This document shows, in pieces, positions 55,605 to 64,000 of a stretch of 64,000 nt of DNA (the first letter of the stretch is position 1; each line of letters opens with the position of its first letter). Source of the DNA: Streptomyces sp. DG1A-41 (lineage in GTDB: Bacteria > Actinomycetota > Actinomycetes > Streptomycetales > Streptomycetaceae); contig NZ_CP146350.1 of assembly GCF_037055355.1 (NCBI RefSeq), forward strand, positions 2,193,001-2,257,000. The letters run 5' to 3'. A program made the position numbers and the translations under genes. The notes under the pieces were generated by a model. That model was not told where the DNA came from. It worked only from the letters and a program-made list of their open reading frames with translations, and searched no databases.

Positions 55605-56680
55605 CCTGCATAGAAGAGGCCTAGTCCGACAATCACACAAATACCCTGAATGATCCAGAAGCGGACCACGACGAGCACTTCGGACCAGCCCTTGAGTTCG
55701 AAGTGGTGTTGGAGTGGCGCCATCCGGAAGACCCGCTTCCCGGTGAGGCGGAAGGAGCCGACCTGGATCACCACGGACATGGTGATCAGGACGAAGAGAC
55801 CACCGAGGATGGCGAGCAGCAGCTCGGTGCGGGAGCAGATCGCGAGGCCGGCGAGCACACCGCCGAGCGCGAGCGAACCGGTGTCACCCATGAAGATCTT
55901 GGCCGGCGAGGTGTTCCACCACAGGAAGCCCAGGCAGGCGCCCATCAGCGCAGAGGCGACCACCGCGAGGTCGAGAGGATCGCGCACCTCGTAGCACGCG
56001 CCCGGGTTGGTCAGCGTCTGCGCGTTGGCGCAGGACTCCTGGAACTGCCAGACGCCGATGAAGGTGTAGGCGCCGAAGACGAGCACCGAGGCGCCGGTGG
56101 CCAGACCGTCCAGACCGTCGGTCAGGTTCACGCCGTTCGACATCGCGAGGATCATGAACAGCGCCCAGACGACGAACAGCACCGGGCCGATCGTCCAGCC
56201 GAAGTCCGTGATGAACGACAGCTTGGTGGACGCCGGGGTGTTGCCGCGGTTGTCCGCGAACTGGAGCGAGAGCACCGCGAAGGCGATGCCGACGATCAGC
56301 TGGCCGGCCATCTTCGCCTTGGCCCGCAGACCCAGCGAACGCCGCTTGACGATCTTGATGTAGTCGTCGAGGAAGCCGACCAGGCCCATGCCGACCATCA
56401 GGCCGAGCACCAGCAGACCCGAGAAGGTCGGCGCCGCGTCGGCCTCCGGGTCCAGATAGCCCGTGATCACCTTGGCCAGGAAGTACGCGGCGACCGTCGC
56501 CAGGATGAAGGCGATACCGCCCATGGTCGGCGTACCGCGCTTGCTGGCGTGCTCGCGCGGGCCGTCGTCGCGGATGTACTGGCCGTAGCCCTTGCGGGCG
56601 AGCAGCTTGATCAGCAGCGGGGTGCCGATCAGGGTCAGGAAGAGGCCAATGACTCCTGCGAACAGGATCTGCTTCATCAT
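55586..56680 (-). CDS. mraY: Phospho-MurNAc-pentapeptide transferase
   Basis: A 364-residue membrane enzyme with about ten helices that makes lipid I from UDP-MurNAc-pentapeptide and undecaprenyl phosphate. The catalytic/metal aspartates are in LDDYIK and [10 protein letters not shown], and the conserved HHFELKGW is near the C-terminus. ATG 56680 overlaps the murF stop (ATGA). Confidence 0.96.
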   Translation of the reverse strand: MMKQILFAGVIGLFLTLIGTPLLIKLLARKGYGQYIRDDGPREHASKRGTPTMGGIAFILATVAAYFLAKVITGYLDPEADAAPTFSGLLVLGLMVGMGLVGFLDDYIKIVKRRSLGLRAKAKMAGQLIVGIAFAVLSLQFADNRGNTPASTKLSFITDFGWTIGPVLFVVWALFMILAMSNGVNLTDGLDGLATGASVLVFGAYTFIGVWQFQESCANAQTLTNPGACYEVRDPLDLAVVASALMGACLGFLWWNTSPAKIFMGDTGSLALGGVLAGLAICSRTELLLAILGGLFVLITMSVVIQVGSFRLTGKRVFRMAPLQHHFELKGWSEVLVVVRFWIIQGICVIVGLGLFYAGWAADK

Positions 56681-58083
56681 CGGGCGGAAACCTCACCCTC
56701 GGCACCGGACTCGAGCAGCGCCTGCGCCACACTCTCGAGGCCGACCGAACGGGACGCCTTCACGAGGACGACGTCCCCCGGGCGCAACTCGCTGCGCAAC
56801 AGGTCGACCGCCGCCTGTGCGTCGGACACGTGCACCGACTCCTCACCCCACGAACCCTCGTTATATGCGCCCAGTTGCAGCCAGGCGGCTTCCCTGCCAC
56901 CGACCGCGACGAGCTTGCTGACGTTGAGCCGGACGGCGAGCCGTCCGACCGCGTCGTGCTCGGCGAGAGCCTCGTCCCCGAGCTCGGCCATCTTGCCGAG
57001 CACCGCCCACGTACGACGCCCCTTGCCGATGGCCGCGAGCGCGCGCAGCGCGGCCTTCATGGACTCGGGGTTCGCGTTGTAGGCGTCGTTGACGACCGTC
57101 ACGCCGTCCGGGCGCTCGGTGACCTCCATCCGCCAGCGGGAGAGGGAGCCCGCCTCGGAGAGCGCGACGGCGATCTCGTCTGCGGACATGCCCAACTCGT
57201 GGGCGACGGCGGCCGCGGCGAGCGCGTTCGACACGTGGTGCTCACCGTACAGGCGCATGGTCACATCGCTTGCACCGGAGGGTGTGTGAAGCCTGAACGC
57301 GGGCTGTCCGGTGTCCGTGAGTCGCACGTTCTCGGCGCGAACGTCCGCTTCGTCGGACTCTCCGAAAAAGATCACCTTCGCCTTCGTACGGGAGGCCATG
57401 GCCCGCACGTAGGGATCGTCCGCGTTGAGGACGGCCGTCCCGTCCTCCGGGAGGGACTCGACGAGTTCGCCCTTGGCCTGCGCGATCTGCTCCCGGCCGC
57501 CGAACTCGCCGATGTGGGCGCTGCCGACGTTCAGGACGAGGCCGATCTTCGGGGGCGTCAGGCTCGTGAGGTAGGAGATGTGCCCGATGCCGCGGGCCCC
57601 CATCTCCAGGACGAGGAACCGGGTCTCCTCGGTGGCGCTCAGCGCGGTCAGCGGCAGCCCGATCTCGTTGTTGAGCGAGCCGGGCGTGAACACCGTCGGC
57701 GCCTTGCGCTGGAGCACCTGCGCGATCAGGTCCTTGGTGCTGGTCTTGCCCGCCGAGCCGGTCAGGGCGACGAGGGCGGCACCGAGACGTCGTACGACGT
57801 GCCGCGCGAGGGTGCCGAGGGCGGTCTGGACGTCGTCCACGACGATCGCGGGCACGCCGACGGGCCGGGTGCCGAGCACGGCCACCGCTCCCGCCTCGAC
57901 GACCGCCGCCGCGAAGTCGTGGCCGTCCACGCGCTCGCCGGCGAAGGCCACGAACAGGCTGCCCGGCCCCGCCTCGCGGGAGTCCCGGACGACCGGGCCC
58001 GTGACCTGGACGGTCGGATCCGGTATGTCGTGCGTCTGCCCGCCGACGACTTCTGCGATCTCGGCGAGGGAGAGGGCGATCAC
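56677..58083 (-). CDS. murF: UDP-MurNAc-tripeptide D-Ala-D-Ala ligase
   Basis: A 468-residue ligase that adds D-Ala-D-Ala. The P-loop is [11 protein letters not shown], with [11 protein letters not shown] and [15 protein letters not shown] typical of MurF. GTG 58083 was chosen ([12 protein letters not shown]): it is preceded by AGGGG and gives the expected N-terminal domain, whereas the open frame upstream is non-conserved and overlaps murE. The MurE stop lies 28 nt upstream. Confidence 0.94.
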   Translation of the reverse strand: MIALSLAEIAEVVGGQTHDIPDPTVQVTGPVVRDSREAGPGSLFVAFAGERVDGHDFAAAVVEAGAVAVLGTRPVGVPAIVVDDVQTALGTLARHVVRRLGAALVALTGSAGKTSTKDLIAQVLQRKAPTVFTPGSLNNEIGLPLTALSATEETRFLVLEMGARGIGHISYLTSLTPPKIGLVLNVGSAHIGEFGGREQIAQAKGELVESLPEDGTAVLNADDPYVRAMASRTKAKVIFFGESDEADVRAENVRLTDTGQPAFRLHTPSGASDVTMRLYGEHHVSNALAAAAVAHELGMSADEIAVALSEAGSLSRWRMEVTERPDGVTVVNDAYNANPESMKAALRALAAIGKGRRTWAVLGKMAELGDEALAEHDAVGRLAVRLNVSKLVAVGGREAAWLQLGAYNEGSWGEESVHVSDAQAAVDLLRSELRPGDVVLVKASRSVGLESVAQALLESGAEGEVSAR

Positions 58084-58111
58084 AAGTTCATCCCCTGGAT
58101 CATGCGGGAAT

Positions 58112-59767
58112 TCATCCCTGGGTCTTCTGAATGGCTTCGCGAAGCACCTGGCGGTCGTCGAAGGGACGGACCACCCCGGCGATGTCCTGGCCCTGCTCGT
58201 GGCCCTTGCCCGCGACCAGCACGGTGTCGCCGGGCTCGGCGCGGGCGACGGCGGCGGCGATCGCGGCGGCCCGGTCCTCGAACACCTGCACCTCGCCGCG
58301 CTCGTGGGCGGGCACGGAGGCCGCGCCCTGGAGCATCGTGGCGAGGATCGCGAGGGGGTCCTCACCACGGGGGTTGTCGGAGGTGAGGACGGCGGTGTCG
58401 GCGAGCCGGGCCGCGGCGGCGCCCATGGGCTCGCGCTTGGTCCGGTCCCGGTCGCCGCCGCAGCCGAGGACGATGTGCAGCTTGCCCTCGGTGACCTTGC
58501 GCAGGGCGCGCAGGACGGACTCGACGGCGTCGGTCTTGTGGGCGTAGTCGACGACCGCGAGGTAGGGCTGTCCGGCGTCCACCCGCTCCAGTCGGCCCGG
58601 CACGCCGGGTACGGCGGCGACGCCGTCGGCGGCGGCCTGCGGGTCGAGGCCGGCGACGGCGAGGGCGACGATCGCGGCGAGGGTGTTGGCCACGTTGAAG
58701 GGGCCCGGCAGCGGCGACTTGGCGCTGATCCGCTCGCCCTTGGGGCCGATGACGGTGAACGTCGAGTCCAGCCGGCCGACCTCGACGCCCTCGGCGCGCC
58801 AGTCGGCGTCCGGGTGGCCCTCGGCGGAGTAGGTGACGACCGGGACGGTGGCCTCGTTCGCCAGCCTGCGGCCGTACTCGTCGTCGACGTTGACCACGCC
58901 GAGTTTGCCGCGTGCCGGCGTGAACAGCTGCGCCTTGGCCCGGAAGTAGTCCTCCATGTCGGAGTGGAACTCCATGTGCTCCGGGCTGAGGTTGGTGAAG
59001 ACGCCGATGTCGAAGACGCAGCCGTCGACGCGGCCGAGCACCAGGGCGTGGCTGGAGACCTCCATGGCGACCGCCTCGACGCCTCGTTCGCGCATGACGG
59101 CGAAGAGGGCCTGGAGGTCGGTGGCCTCGGGGGTGGTGCGCTCGGACTTGATGCGCTCGTCGCCGATGCGCATCTCGACCGTGCCGATCAGGCCGGTGGA
59201 CCTGACGGTCTTCAGGCCGCCCTCGACGAGGTAGGCGGTGGTGGTCTTGCCGGAGGTGCCGGTGATGCCGATCTGGAGCAGGTCCCGGCCGGGGTGGCCG
59301 TAGATCGTGGCGGCCAGCTCGCCCATCCGGGCGCGCGGGTCGTCGACGACCAGGACCGGCAGTCCGGACGCCGCGGCGCGCTCGGCGCCGGTGGGGTCGG
59401 TCAGCACGGCTGCGGCGCCGAGGCCCGCGGCCTGGTCGACGAAGTCGGCGCCGTGCAGGCGGGCGCCCGGGAGGGCGGCGTACAGGTCGCCGGGGCGTAC
59501 GGCGCGCGAGTCGTGGGTGATGCCCGTGACGTCGGCGACCCCCTCCGGCGCGGGAGCACCCAGCTGGTCGGCCAGTTCCGCGAGGGGTGTGGCGGAGACC
59601 TGCGCCGGCCTGGGCGGCCCGGGGTATGTCACGGGATGGCCCTTCTGGGTGGTTTGGAACTGATCAGCGTGTGGCACGGCGGTGAGCGTACCGGGCGTAC
59701 CCGCCTCCGGGCGAAGTGAGGGGCGGGGGGTGCTCTGGTTCCCGGGATCGGGGGTGATCGTTGTCAC
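58112..59767 (-). CDS. murE: UDP-MurNAc-L-Ala-D-Glu:diaminopimelate ligase
   Basis: A 551-residue Mur ligase that adds the third residue, here diaminopimelate (LL-DAP in Streptomyces). The P-loop TGTSGKTTTA, the carbamylated lysine region, and the DAP-recognition motif DNPR (LTSDNPRGEDP) are present. About 35-45 residues at the N-terminus look disordered, so a start later than GTG 59767, for example near the VTYPGPP segment, cannot be excluded. It is followed after 65 nt by ftsI upstream in the transcript. Confidence 0.93.
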   Translation of the reverse strand: MTTITPDPGNQSTPRPSLRPEAGTPGTLTAVPHADQFQTTQKGHPVTYPGPPRPAQVSATPLAELADQLGAPAPEGVADVTGITHDSRAVRPGDLYAALPGARLHGADFVDQAAGLGAAAVLTDPTGAERAAASGLPVLVVDDPRARMGELAATIYGHPGRDLLQIGITGTSGKTTTAYLVEGGLKTVRSTGLIGTVEMRIGDERIKSERTTPEATDLQALFAVMRERGVEAVAMEVSSHALVLGRVDGCVFDIGVFTNLSPEHMEFHSDMEDYFRAKAQLFTPARGKLGVVNVDDEYGRRLANEATVPVVTYSAEGHPDADWRAEGVEVGRLDSTFTVIGPKGERISAKSPLPGPFNVANTLAAIVALAVAGLDPQAAADGVAAVPGVPGRLERVDAGQPYLAVVDYAHKTDAVESVLRALRKVTEGKLHIVLGCGGDRDRTKREPMGAAAARLADTAVLTSDNPRGEDPLAILATMLQGAASVPAHERGEVQVFEDRAAAIAAAVARAEPGDTVLVAGKGHEQGQDIAGVVRPFDDRQVLREAIQKTQG

Positions 59768-59832
59768 GGGGGCGGGTCCTGGTGGCTCGGTGGTGCTCGG
59801 TGCTGATCAGGGCTTGACGGTTCGGGGTCGGT

Positions 59833-61791
59833 TCAGTTCTTGAACGTGACGGGCAGCCTCGCGGGCTTGGCCCCGGTCGGCGGGACCTGGAGGGACTTCA
59901 GTGCGAACTCCATGACCTGCTTGTAGACGGGACCGCAGATCTGGCCGCCGAAGTAGTTGCCCTTGGTGGCGTTCTGGATGGCGCAGTAGACGGTGATGCG
60001 GGGCTTGTCGGCGGGGGCGAACCCGGCGAACGACGACGTGTAGCCCTTGTACTGGCCGGTGGCCGGATCCACGCGGTTGGCGGTGCCAGTCTTGCCCGCG
60101 ACGCGGTAGCCGGGGATGCGCGCCTTGGTGCCGGTGCCCTCCTCGTCGTCCACGACCGACTCCAGCATCTGGGCGAGGGTCTTCGCCGTCTTGGCGCTGA
60201 CGACCCGGGTCTTCTCGGGCTTCGGGGCGGGGGTGAAGCGACCGTCGGGACCCTTGGTGCCGCGTACGAGCGTGGGTTCGACGCGGACGCCGCCGTTGGC
60301 GATGGTCGAGTACACGGACGCCGCCTGCATGGCGTTGATGGAGACGCCCTGGCCGAAAGGGATCGTGTACTGCTGCGAGGTCGACCACTTGTCGGGCGGG
60401 GCGAGGATGCCCGGCGTCTCGCCCGGGAAACCGAGTCCGGTGTATCGGCCGAGGCCGAACTTGCGCAGGTAGTCGTAGAGGACCTTGTTGGACTGGGCCT
60501 GGGTCCTGCCGAGCTGGCCGGTGGCGAGGATGGTGCCGATGTTGCTGGACTTGGCGAGGACGCCGTTGAGCGTCAGGTGCCAGGTCGGGTGGTTCACATC
60601 GTCCTTGAAGAGCCGGTCGCCGCGGTGCAGCCGGTTGGGCACGACGACGTGGGTCATCGGGGTGGCGACGCCCTCCTGGAGGACGGCCGCCATCGACATG
60701 ACCTTGGCGGTGGAGCCGGGTTCGAAGGCGTCCTGGAGGGCCGCGTTGCCGAGGGCGGCGGGATCGGCGTCGGACAGGTCGTTCGGGTCAAAGCCGGGTG
60801 AGTTGGCCATGGCCAGGATCTGGCCGGTGCGGGTGTCCTGGACGATGACGTAGCCGCGGTCGGCCGCGGACTTTTTGACCTGGTCGCTGATGGCCTTCTG
60901 GGCGGCCCACTGGATGTCGCGGTCGATGGTGAGCTCGACGTCGCTGCCGGGCACGGCGGGTGTCTCGGTGGAACCCGCGGTGGGGACGAGCCGGCCGCCG
61001 GACTGGGCGTAGCGGATCTTGCCGTCCTTGCCGGCCAGCTGCTTGTTCAGCTGGAGCTCGATGCCGCCGCCGGGCTTGCCCTCGCCGTTGACCCAGCCCA
61101 GTATCCCGGCGGCGAGGTCGCCGCCCGGGTACACGCGCTTGGTGGTGGCGACGGAGAAGACACCCGCGAGGACGTTGTGCGCGGACTTGTCCGTCTCCTC
61201 CTTCTTGGCGAGCGCGGACTTCAGGTCCTTGATCTGCTTCCAGACCTGCGGGGTCTGGCGGGAGGCCAGCTTGACGTACCGCAGCGCCTTGTTCTTCGGC
61301 CGCAGCTTCTTGACCAGGGTCTCCTGCTCCTGGCCCAGGATCGGCGCGAGCAGCGCGGCCGCCTGCTCGGGCCCGTCCCCGATCTTCAGCTGGTCGGGGG
61401 CGAACATCGTGGGGTCGGCCGTGATGTCGTAGGCGTCCTCACTGGTCGCGAGCGCCACACCGGACCGGTCGGTGATCTCCCCGCGGTCCGCGGACAGCAC
61501 CTGCCCTACGTACCGGTTCTGCTCGGCCTTGGCGGCGTACGTGCTCGCGTCGACGGCCTGCACCTGGAACAGCCGCACGACGAAGGCGATCAGCACCAGC
61601 GTCAGCGCGAGCCCGACCAGACGCAGCCGGGGGCGAGGGCTGCCCAGCCGGAGGGGTTTGGGCGCCGCCTGACGGGCCGGGGCCGGGCGACGGACCGGAC
61701 GGGCACCGGGGCCGGGGCGGCGCCGGGCGACGGGACGAGCGGGCCTGGCGGGACCGGGCACGCCGCGGCGCGGGGGTTCCCTGTCGGTCAC
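59833..61791 (-). CDS. ftsI: Class B penicillin-binding protein FtsI (PBP3)
   Basis: A 652-residue septal transpeptidase. A Pro/Arg-rich cytoplasmic tail (1-57), one transmembrane helix (about 58-76) and the dimer/pedestal domain precede the transpeptidase with S360-T-A-K363, S415-S-N417 and K567-T-G569. GTG 61791 (VTDREPPRR) is preceded by AGGTGA; the GTG at 61800 is an alternative. The beginning of this gene is present a second time, diverged, 359 bp upstream next to ftsL, which is unusual. Confidence 0.94.
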   Translation of the reverse strand: MTDREPPRRGVPGPARPARPVARRRPGPGARPVRRPAPARQAAPKPLRLGSPRPRLRLVGLALTLVLIAFVVRLFQVQAVDASTYAAKAEQNRYVGQVLSADRGEITDRSGVALATSEDAYDITADPTMFAPDQLKIGDGPEQAAALLAPILGQEQETLVKKLRPKNKALRYVKLASRQTPQVWKQIKDLKSALAKKEETDKSAHNVLAGVFSVATTKRVYPGGDLAAGILGWVNGEGKPGGGIELQLNKQLAGKDGKIRYAQSGGRLVPTAGSTETPAVPGSDVELTIDRDIQWAAQKAISDQVKKSAADRGYVIVQDTRTGQILAMANSPGFDPNDLSDADPAALGNAALQDAFEPGSTAKVMSMAAVLQEGVATPMTHVVVPNRLHRGDRLFKDDVNHPTWHLTLNGVLAKSSNIGTILATGQLGRTQAQSNKVLYDYLRKFGLGRYTGLGFPGETPGILAPPDKWSTSQQYTIPFGQGVSINAMQAASVYSTIANGGVRVEPTLVRGTKGPDGRFTPAPKPEKTRVVSAKTAKTLAQMLESVVDDEEGTGTKARIPGYRVAGKTGTANRVDPATGQYKGYTSSFAGFAPADKPRITVYCAIQNATKGNYFGGQICGPVYKQVMEFALKSLQVPPTGAKPARLPVTFKN

Positions 61792-61819
61792 TTCCGTCAC
61801 CTGCCGGGAGTCGAAATGG
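61741..61819. repeat. Direct repeat copy B at the ftsI start
   Basis: About 79 bp covering the ftsI start codon. It matches 62100-62178 at roughly 80 percent of positions, with the stretch GTTCCCTGTCGGTCACT nearly identical. The copies are spaced by exactly 359 bp. Confidence 0.85.
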
Positions 61820-62150
61820 ACTGAGCACTGGCGGACACGGCGACAGCCGCACACGGGCCGAGACAGCACCCGGCACCACGTGCAACGGTCGACGACGGCC
61901 GCTCCACGACCGCACCGCGCGCACCGCGGCGGCCACGGCCCTCCAGACCGGCAGCACTGGCGGCGGGGCCGCGCAACTGGCAGTGCGGCGGCTTCCCGAC
62001 GGGCACCGTCGTCGCCCGGCCGATAGCCCGGTCCGCCGCGCACCGAGAGGCGGAAGCCGCCCCGAGGACCGGACGAACGCCGGGACCAGAGGGGCAGGTG
62101 GGCCGGGCGAGGCCCGTTACGCCGCGGCGCGCGGGTTCCCTGTCGGTCAC
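61797..62150 (-). CDS. Unknown ORF inserted between ftsL and ftsI
   Basis: A 117-residue frame starting at GTG 62150 (or 62159, overlapping the ftsL stop) with VTDREPARRGV, a copy of the FtsI N-terminus, and then diverging into a Cys- and Arg-rich sequence that ends QSISTPGR, echoing the FtsL end PISTSGR. Third-position G/C is only moderate. It is probably a by-product of the duplication rather than a functional gene, but it is open throughout and coupled to ftsL. Confidence 0.35.
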   Translation of the reverse strand: MTDREPARRGVTGLARPTCPSGPGVRPVLGAASASRCAADRAIGRATTVPVGKPPHCQLRGPAASAAGLEGRGRRGARGAVVERPSSTVARGAGCCLGPCAAVAVSASAQSISTPGR

Positions 62151-62178
62151 TGCCGTCACCTGCCGGAGGTTGAGATGG
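62100..62178. repeat. Direct repeat copy A at the ftsL end
   Basis: The partner of 61741-61819. It contains the ftsL stop and the start of a second copy of the FtsI N-terminus. Confidence 0.85.
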
Positions 62179-62605
62179 GGCCGTTGGGCATGGCCTCGGG
62201 GGCCAGGACCAGGGGGATGTGGGCGGAGGTCCGCCGGACGCCGGGGGCGGGGCTGGGGACGCCCTTCACGGTGCCGTCGGGGGCGAGGAAGGCGGGGTCG
62301 CCGCCGGGGACCATGCCGAGTTCGCGGGCGCGGCGCTGGAGGGCCTCGGGTGCGGAGTAGGCGTCGATGTCCCGCTGGAGAGCCTGTTCCTCGTCGGTGA
62401 GGCTCTTGGTCTCGCGCTGGAGGTCGTCGAGCTTGAACGCGCCTTCGCTGAGGGCGGAGTTCAGTACCAGGAGACCGATGAGACCACCGCCGAGGAGGAG
62501 GACCACGAGGAGGACGAAGGGGGTGCGGGCCGCTTGGCCGGGGCCGGTCGGGAAGAGCCGCGCGAGACGTGCCGCCCTCCCCTTCAGTTCGGGTTTGCTG
62601 CTCAC
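62156..62605 (-). CDS. ftsL: Cell division protein FtsL
   Basis: A 149-residue bitopic protein of the FtsL/FtsB family. It has a basic cytoplasmic tail (1-27), one transmembrane helix (about 28-49) and an extracytoplasmic heptad coiled coil (about 55-95). It bridges FtsI/FtsW and the FtsQ-containing complex. The sequence after the coil (about 100-149) is Pro-rich and longer than in other bacteria. GTG 62605 follows GGGAG; the gene is between rsmH and ftsI in the usual order. Confidence 0.88.
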   Translation of the reverse strand: MSSKPELKGRAARLARLFPTGPGQAARTPFVLLVVLLLGGGLIGLLVLNSALSEGAFKLDDLQRETKSLTDEEQALQRDIDAYSAPEALQRRARELGMVPGGDPAFLAPDGTVKGVPSPAPGVRRTSAHIPLVLAPEAMPNGPISTSGR

Positions 62606-62636
62606 TCACGCTCCCTCGGTCCGGCCTGGACACGCC

Positions 62637-63593
62637 TCACTCGACGTCCTCCCTGATGCGCTGGGCGCCGCGCAGCCGCGCCGGTGCCGCCCGCCGGTTC
62701 GCGGCGATCTCCTCCTCGTTGGGGAGTTCGGCACCGCGCGTGAGCAGCTTGAGCCGCGGCTGGTAGCGCTCGGGCACGACGGGCAGCCCGGGCGGCGCCG
62801 TGGTGGCGGCACCCGCCGCGAACACCTGCTTGACCAGCCGGTCCTCCAGCGAGTGGTACGACAGGACGGCGATCCGCCCGCCCACGTCCAGCGCCTTCAC
62901 GGCGGCCGGGATCGCCCGCTCCAGGACGGCGAGCTCGCCGTTGACCTCGATGCGCAGGGCTTGGAAGGTGCGCTTGGCCGGGTTGCCGCCGGTGCGCTTG
63001 GCGGCCTGCGGCAGCGCGTCCCGGATCAGTTCGACCAGCCGCGCGCTGGTGCTGAACGGCTCCTTCTCGCGCTCGCGCACGATCGCGGACACGATCCGCT
63101 TGGCCTGCTTCTCCTCGCCGTACGCCCGGAGAATGCGCACCAGTTCGCCCGGCGGGTACGTGTTGAGGACCTCGGCGGCGCTGACGCCGGACGTCTGGTC
63201 CATGCGCATGTCGAGCGGGGCGTCCTGCGCGTAGGCGAAGCCGCGGTCGGCCTCGTCGAGTTGCATGGAGGAGACGCCGAGGTCGAACAGCACGCCCTGC
63301 ACGCGCGCGACGCCGAGTTTGTGCAGCACCTCGGGGAGCTCGTCGTACACGGCGTGGACGAGGGTGGCGCGCTCGCCGTAGGGCGCGAGGCGCTCGCCGG
63401 ACAGGCGCAGGGCCTCCTTGTCGCGGTCGAGGGCGACGAGGCGGACCCCGGGAAACCTCTCGAGGAGCGCCTCGCTGTGGCCGCCGAGGCCGAGGGTGCA
63501 GTCGACGACCACCGCGTCCGGCCCCTCCAGGGCGGGTGCCAGCAGATCCAGGCACCGCTGGAGCATCACCGGGACGTGTCGACTCTGGCTCAA
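62637..63593 (-). CDS. rsmH: 16S rRNA (cytosine1402-N4)-methyltransferase RsmH
   Basis: A 318-residue SAM-dependent methyltransferase (formerly MraW) that modifies C1402 in the ribosomal P site. SAM binding is seen in [16 protein letters not shown] (about 29-44), [10 protein letters not shown] is conserved, and HSLEDRLVK near the C-terminus is a family signature. The start is TTG 63593, preceded by GAGAGGG. It is the first gene of the dcw cluster; no mraZ precedes it. Confidence 0.95.
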   Translation of the reverse strand: MSQSRHVPVMLQRCLDLLAPALEGPDAVVVDCTLGLGGHSEALLERFPGVRLVALDRDKEALRLSGERLAPYGERATLVHAVYDELPEVLHKLGVARVQGVLFDLGVSSMQLDEADRGFAYAQDAPLDMRMDQTSGVSAAEVLNTYPPGELVRILRAYGEEKQAKRIVSAIVREREKEPFSTSARLVELIRDALPQAAKRTGGNPAKRTFQALRIEVNGELAVLERAIPAAVKALDVGGRIAVLSYHSLEDRLVKQVFAAGAATTAPPGLPVVPERYQPRLKLLTRGAELPNEEEIAANRRAAPARLRGAQRIREDVE

Positions 63594-63961
63594 GGGGCCC
63601 TCTCAGATCCGGCACGCGGCCGTACGCACCGCCGGGTCCCTGCCCGCTCGCGAAGGGGAGGCCTGCCGGCGCCGGAAGCGTCAGCCGACCGGGAGCGGGA
63701 GGAGGCCGAGCCGTACGTACGCGCCGCGCACGTGGGGAGATCTCCGGTCGTCGCCGGGGTCTCCGGGGTGAACAGTCCAGCGGGGAGAGTCTCGCCTCCC
63801 GCTTCGCGTCACTTTAGTCCACCCTGTCTTCCGGTCAATCAACCGGCCTGCGCGTCGCGACCGGCGGCACACCGCCCTTGTGGGTTAACTCACTACAAGG
63901 TCCGTTGGCGTTCTTTGTCCTCTCTCACAGCGGGCCGGAAACAGTCGTGACCAGTACCGTC
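63594..63961. other. Upstream region of the dcw cluster
   Basis: About 368 bp without a clear gene. It holds the putative rsmH promoter (63811-63838) and an imperfect dyad CCGGT-N6-ACCGG (63831-63846) overlapping its -35 region. A/T is somewhat higher around 63870-63960, which may carry a promoter for the next gene on the plus strand. Confidence 0.5.
63811..63838 (-). promoter_or_regulatory. Putative rsmH/dcw promoter
   Basis: On the minus strand TTGACC (63838-63833), a 16-nt spacer and TAAAGT (63816-63811) form a close match to a vegetative promoter, about 210 nt upstream of the rsmH start. Confidence 0.55.
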
Positions 63962-64000
63962 ATGAATATGACGACTTCTGCATCGATTCCCACAGGTTCG
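63962..64000 (+). CDS. Possible start of a plus-strand gene (partial)
   Basis: ATG 63962 (or 63968) opens a frame running to the window end (MNMTTSASIPTGS). There is too little sequence to name a product, and no strong ribosome-binding site is seen. It is divergent from rsmH. Confidence 0.3.
   Translation, partial: MNMTTSASIPTGS

Noticed and set aside
61833..62043. Cys-rich zinc-ribbon-like peptide in the ftsI frame upstream of its start (CARCGR, CTWC, CGC)
   Set aside because: It would require an FtsI N-terminal extension not known in the family; the Cys spacing is probably chance in a G/C-rich duplicated spacer. No start with a ribosome-binding site was seen.

Overview
The window is chromosomal DNA from a Streptomyces-like actinomycete. 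The evidence is the very high G+C with G/C-biased third codon positions, frequent GTG starts (and a TTG start), GTGA/ATGA stop-start overlaps, the bifunctional PriA isomerase in the his operon, a DivIVA-SepF-FtsZ cluster without FtsA, and a translational T-box in front of ileS. From memory, gene order follows the S. coelicolor SCO2030-SCO2092 core region. It is almost entirely housekeeping core, and no prophage, IS element, CRISPR array, tRNA or rRNA was seen.

Layout. 1-1379 (+): end of a CoA-transferase and a CitE-like lyase. 1452-3245 (-): lgt and a membrane-anchored DsbA-like thioredoxin. 3343-10192 (-): tryptophan genes trpA, trpB, trpX, trpC, three small membrane-protein genes, trpE, then hisI. 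10276-10920 (+): a MDMPI/DinB-like protein. 10966-16688 (-): the his operon hisD-hisC-hisB-(small membrane ORF)-hisH-priA-ridA-hisF. PriA serves both His and Trp synthesis, which explains why no trpF is present. 16883-20859 (+): a beta-helix membrane protein, an unknown protein, a Lon-N-domain protein and YbaK. 20962-25062 (-): a DUF2567-like protein, an ABC exporter with a repetitive small ORF between its ATPase and permease, and a NYN-domain protein. 25276-25440 (+) is a tiny basic protein. 25544-29083 (-) is dnaE. 29300-34267 (+): DUF2252 protein, membrane protein, second DsbA-like protein, PhoD phosphatase and an SH3-like gene remnant. 34311-41491: dienelactone hydrolase (-), MscS channel (+), Na+/H+ antiporter, GNAT, RluA-type pseudouridine synthase, lspA, and a DksA/TraR zinc-finger protein with a histone-H1-like tail (all -). 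41812-45268 (+): T-box leader and ileS. 45490-63593 (-): the division and cell-wall cluster, transcribed rsmH, ftsL, ftsI, murE, murF, mraY, murD, ftsW, murG, ftsQ, ftsZ, pgeF, yggS, sepF, yggT, divIVA.

How the genes work together. The dcw genes build peptidoglycan precursors (MurE, MurF, MraY, MurD, MurG), flip and polymerise them at septa (FtsW, FtsI), assemble the divisome (FtsL, FtsQ, FtsZ, SepF) and drive polar growth (DivIVA). Lgt and LspA are the first two lipoprotein-maturation enzymes. The trp and his blocks share PriA.

Points of note: single-base deletions break trpB and murG as read, and sequence error is the likeliest cause. A diverged duplication of the ftsL/ftsI junction inserts 359 bp. 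A pentapeptide-repeat small ORF is coupled on both sides to ABC transporter genes. The IleRS has a swapped HIGH motif (GAHH). The DksA-like protein carries a lysine/alanine-rich tail of more than 300 residues.
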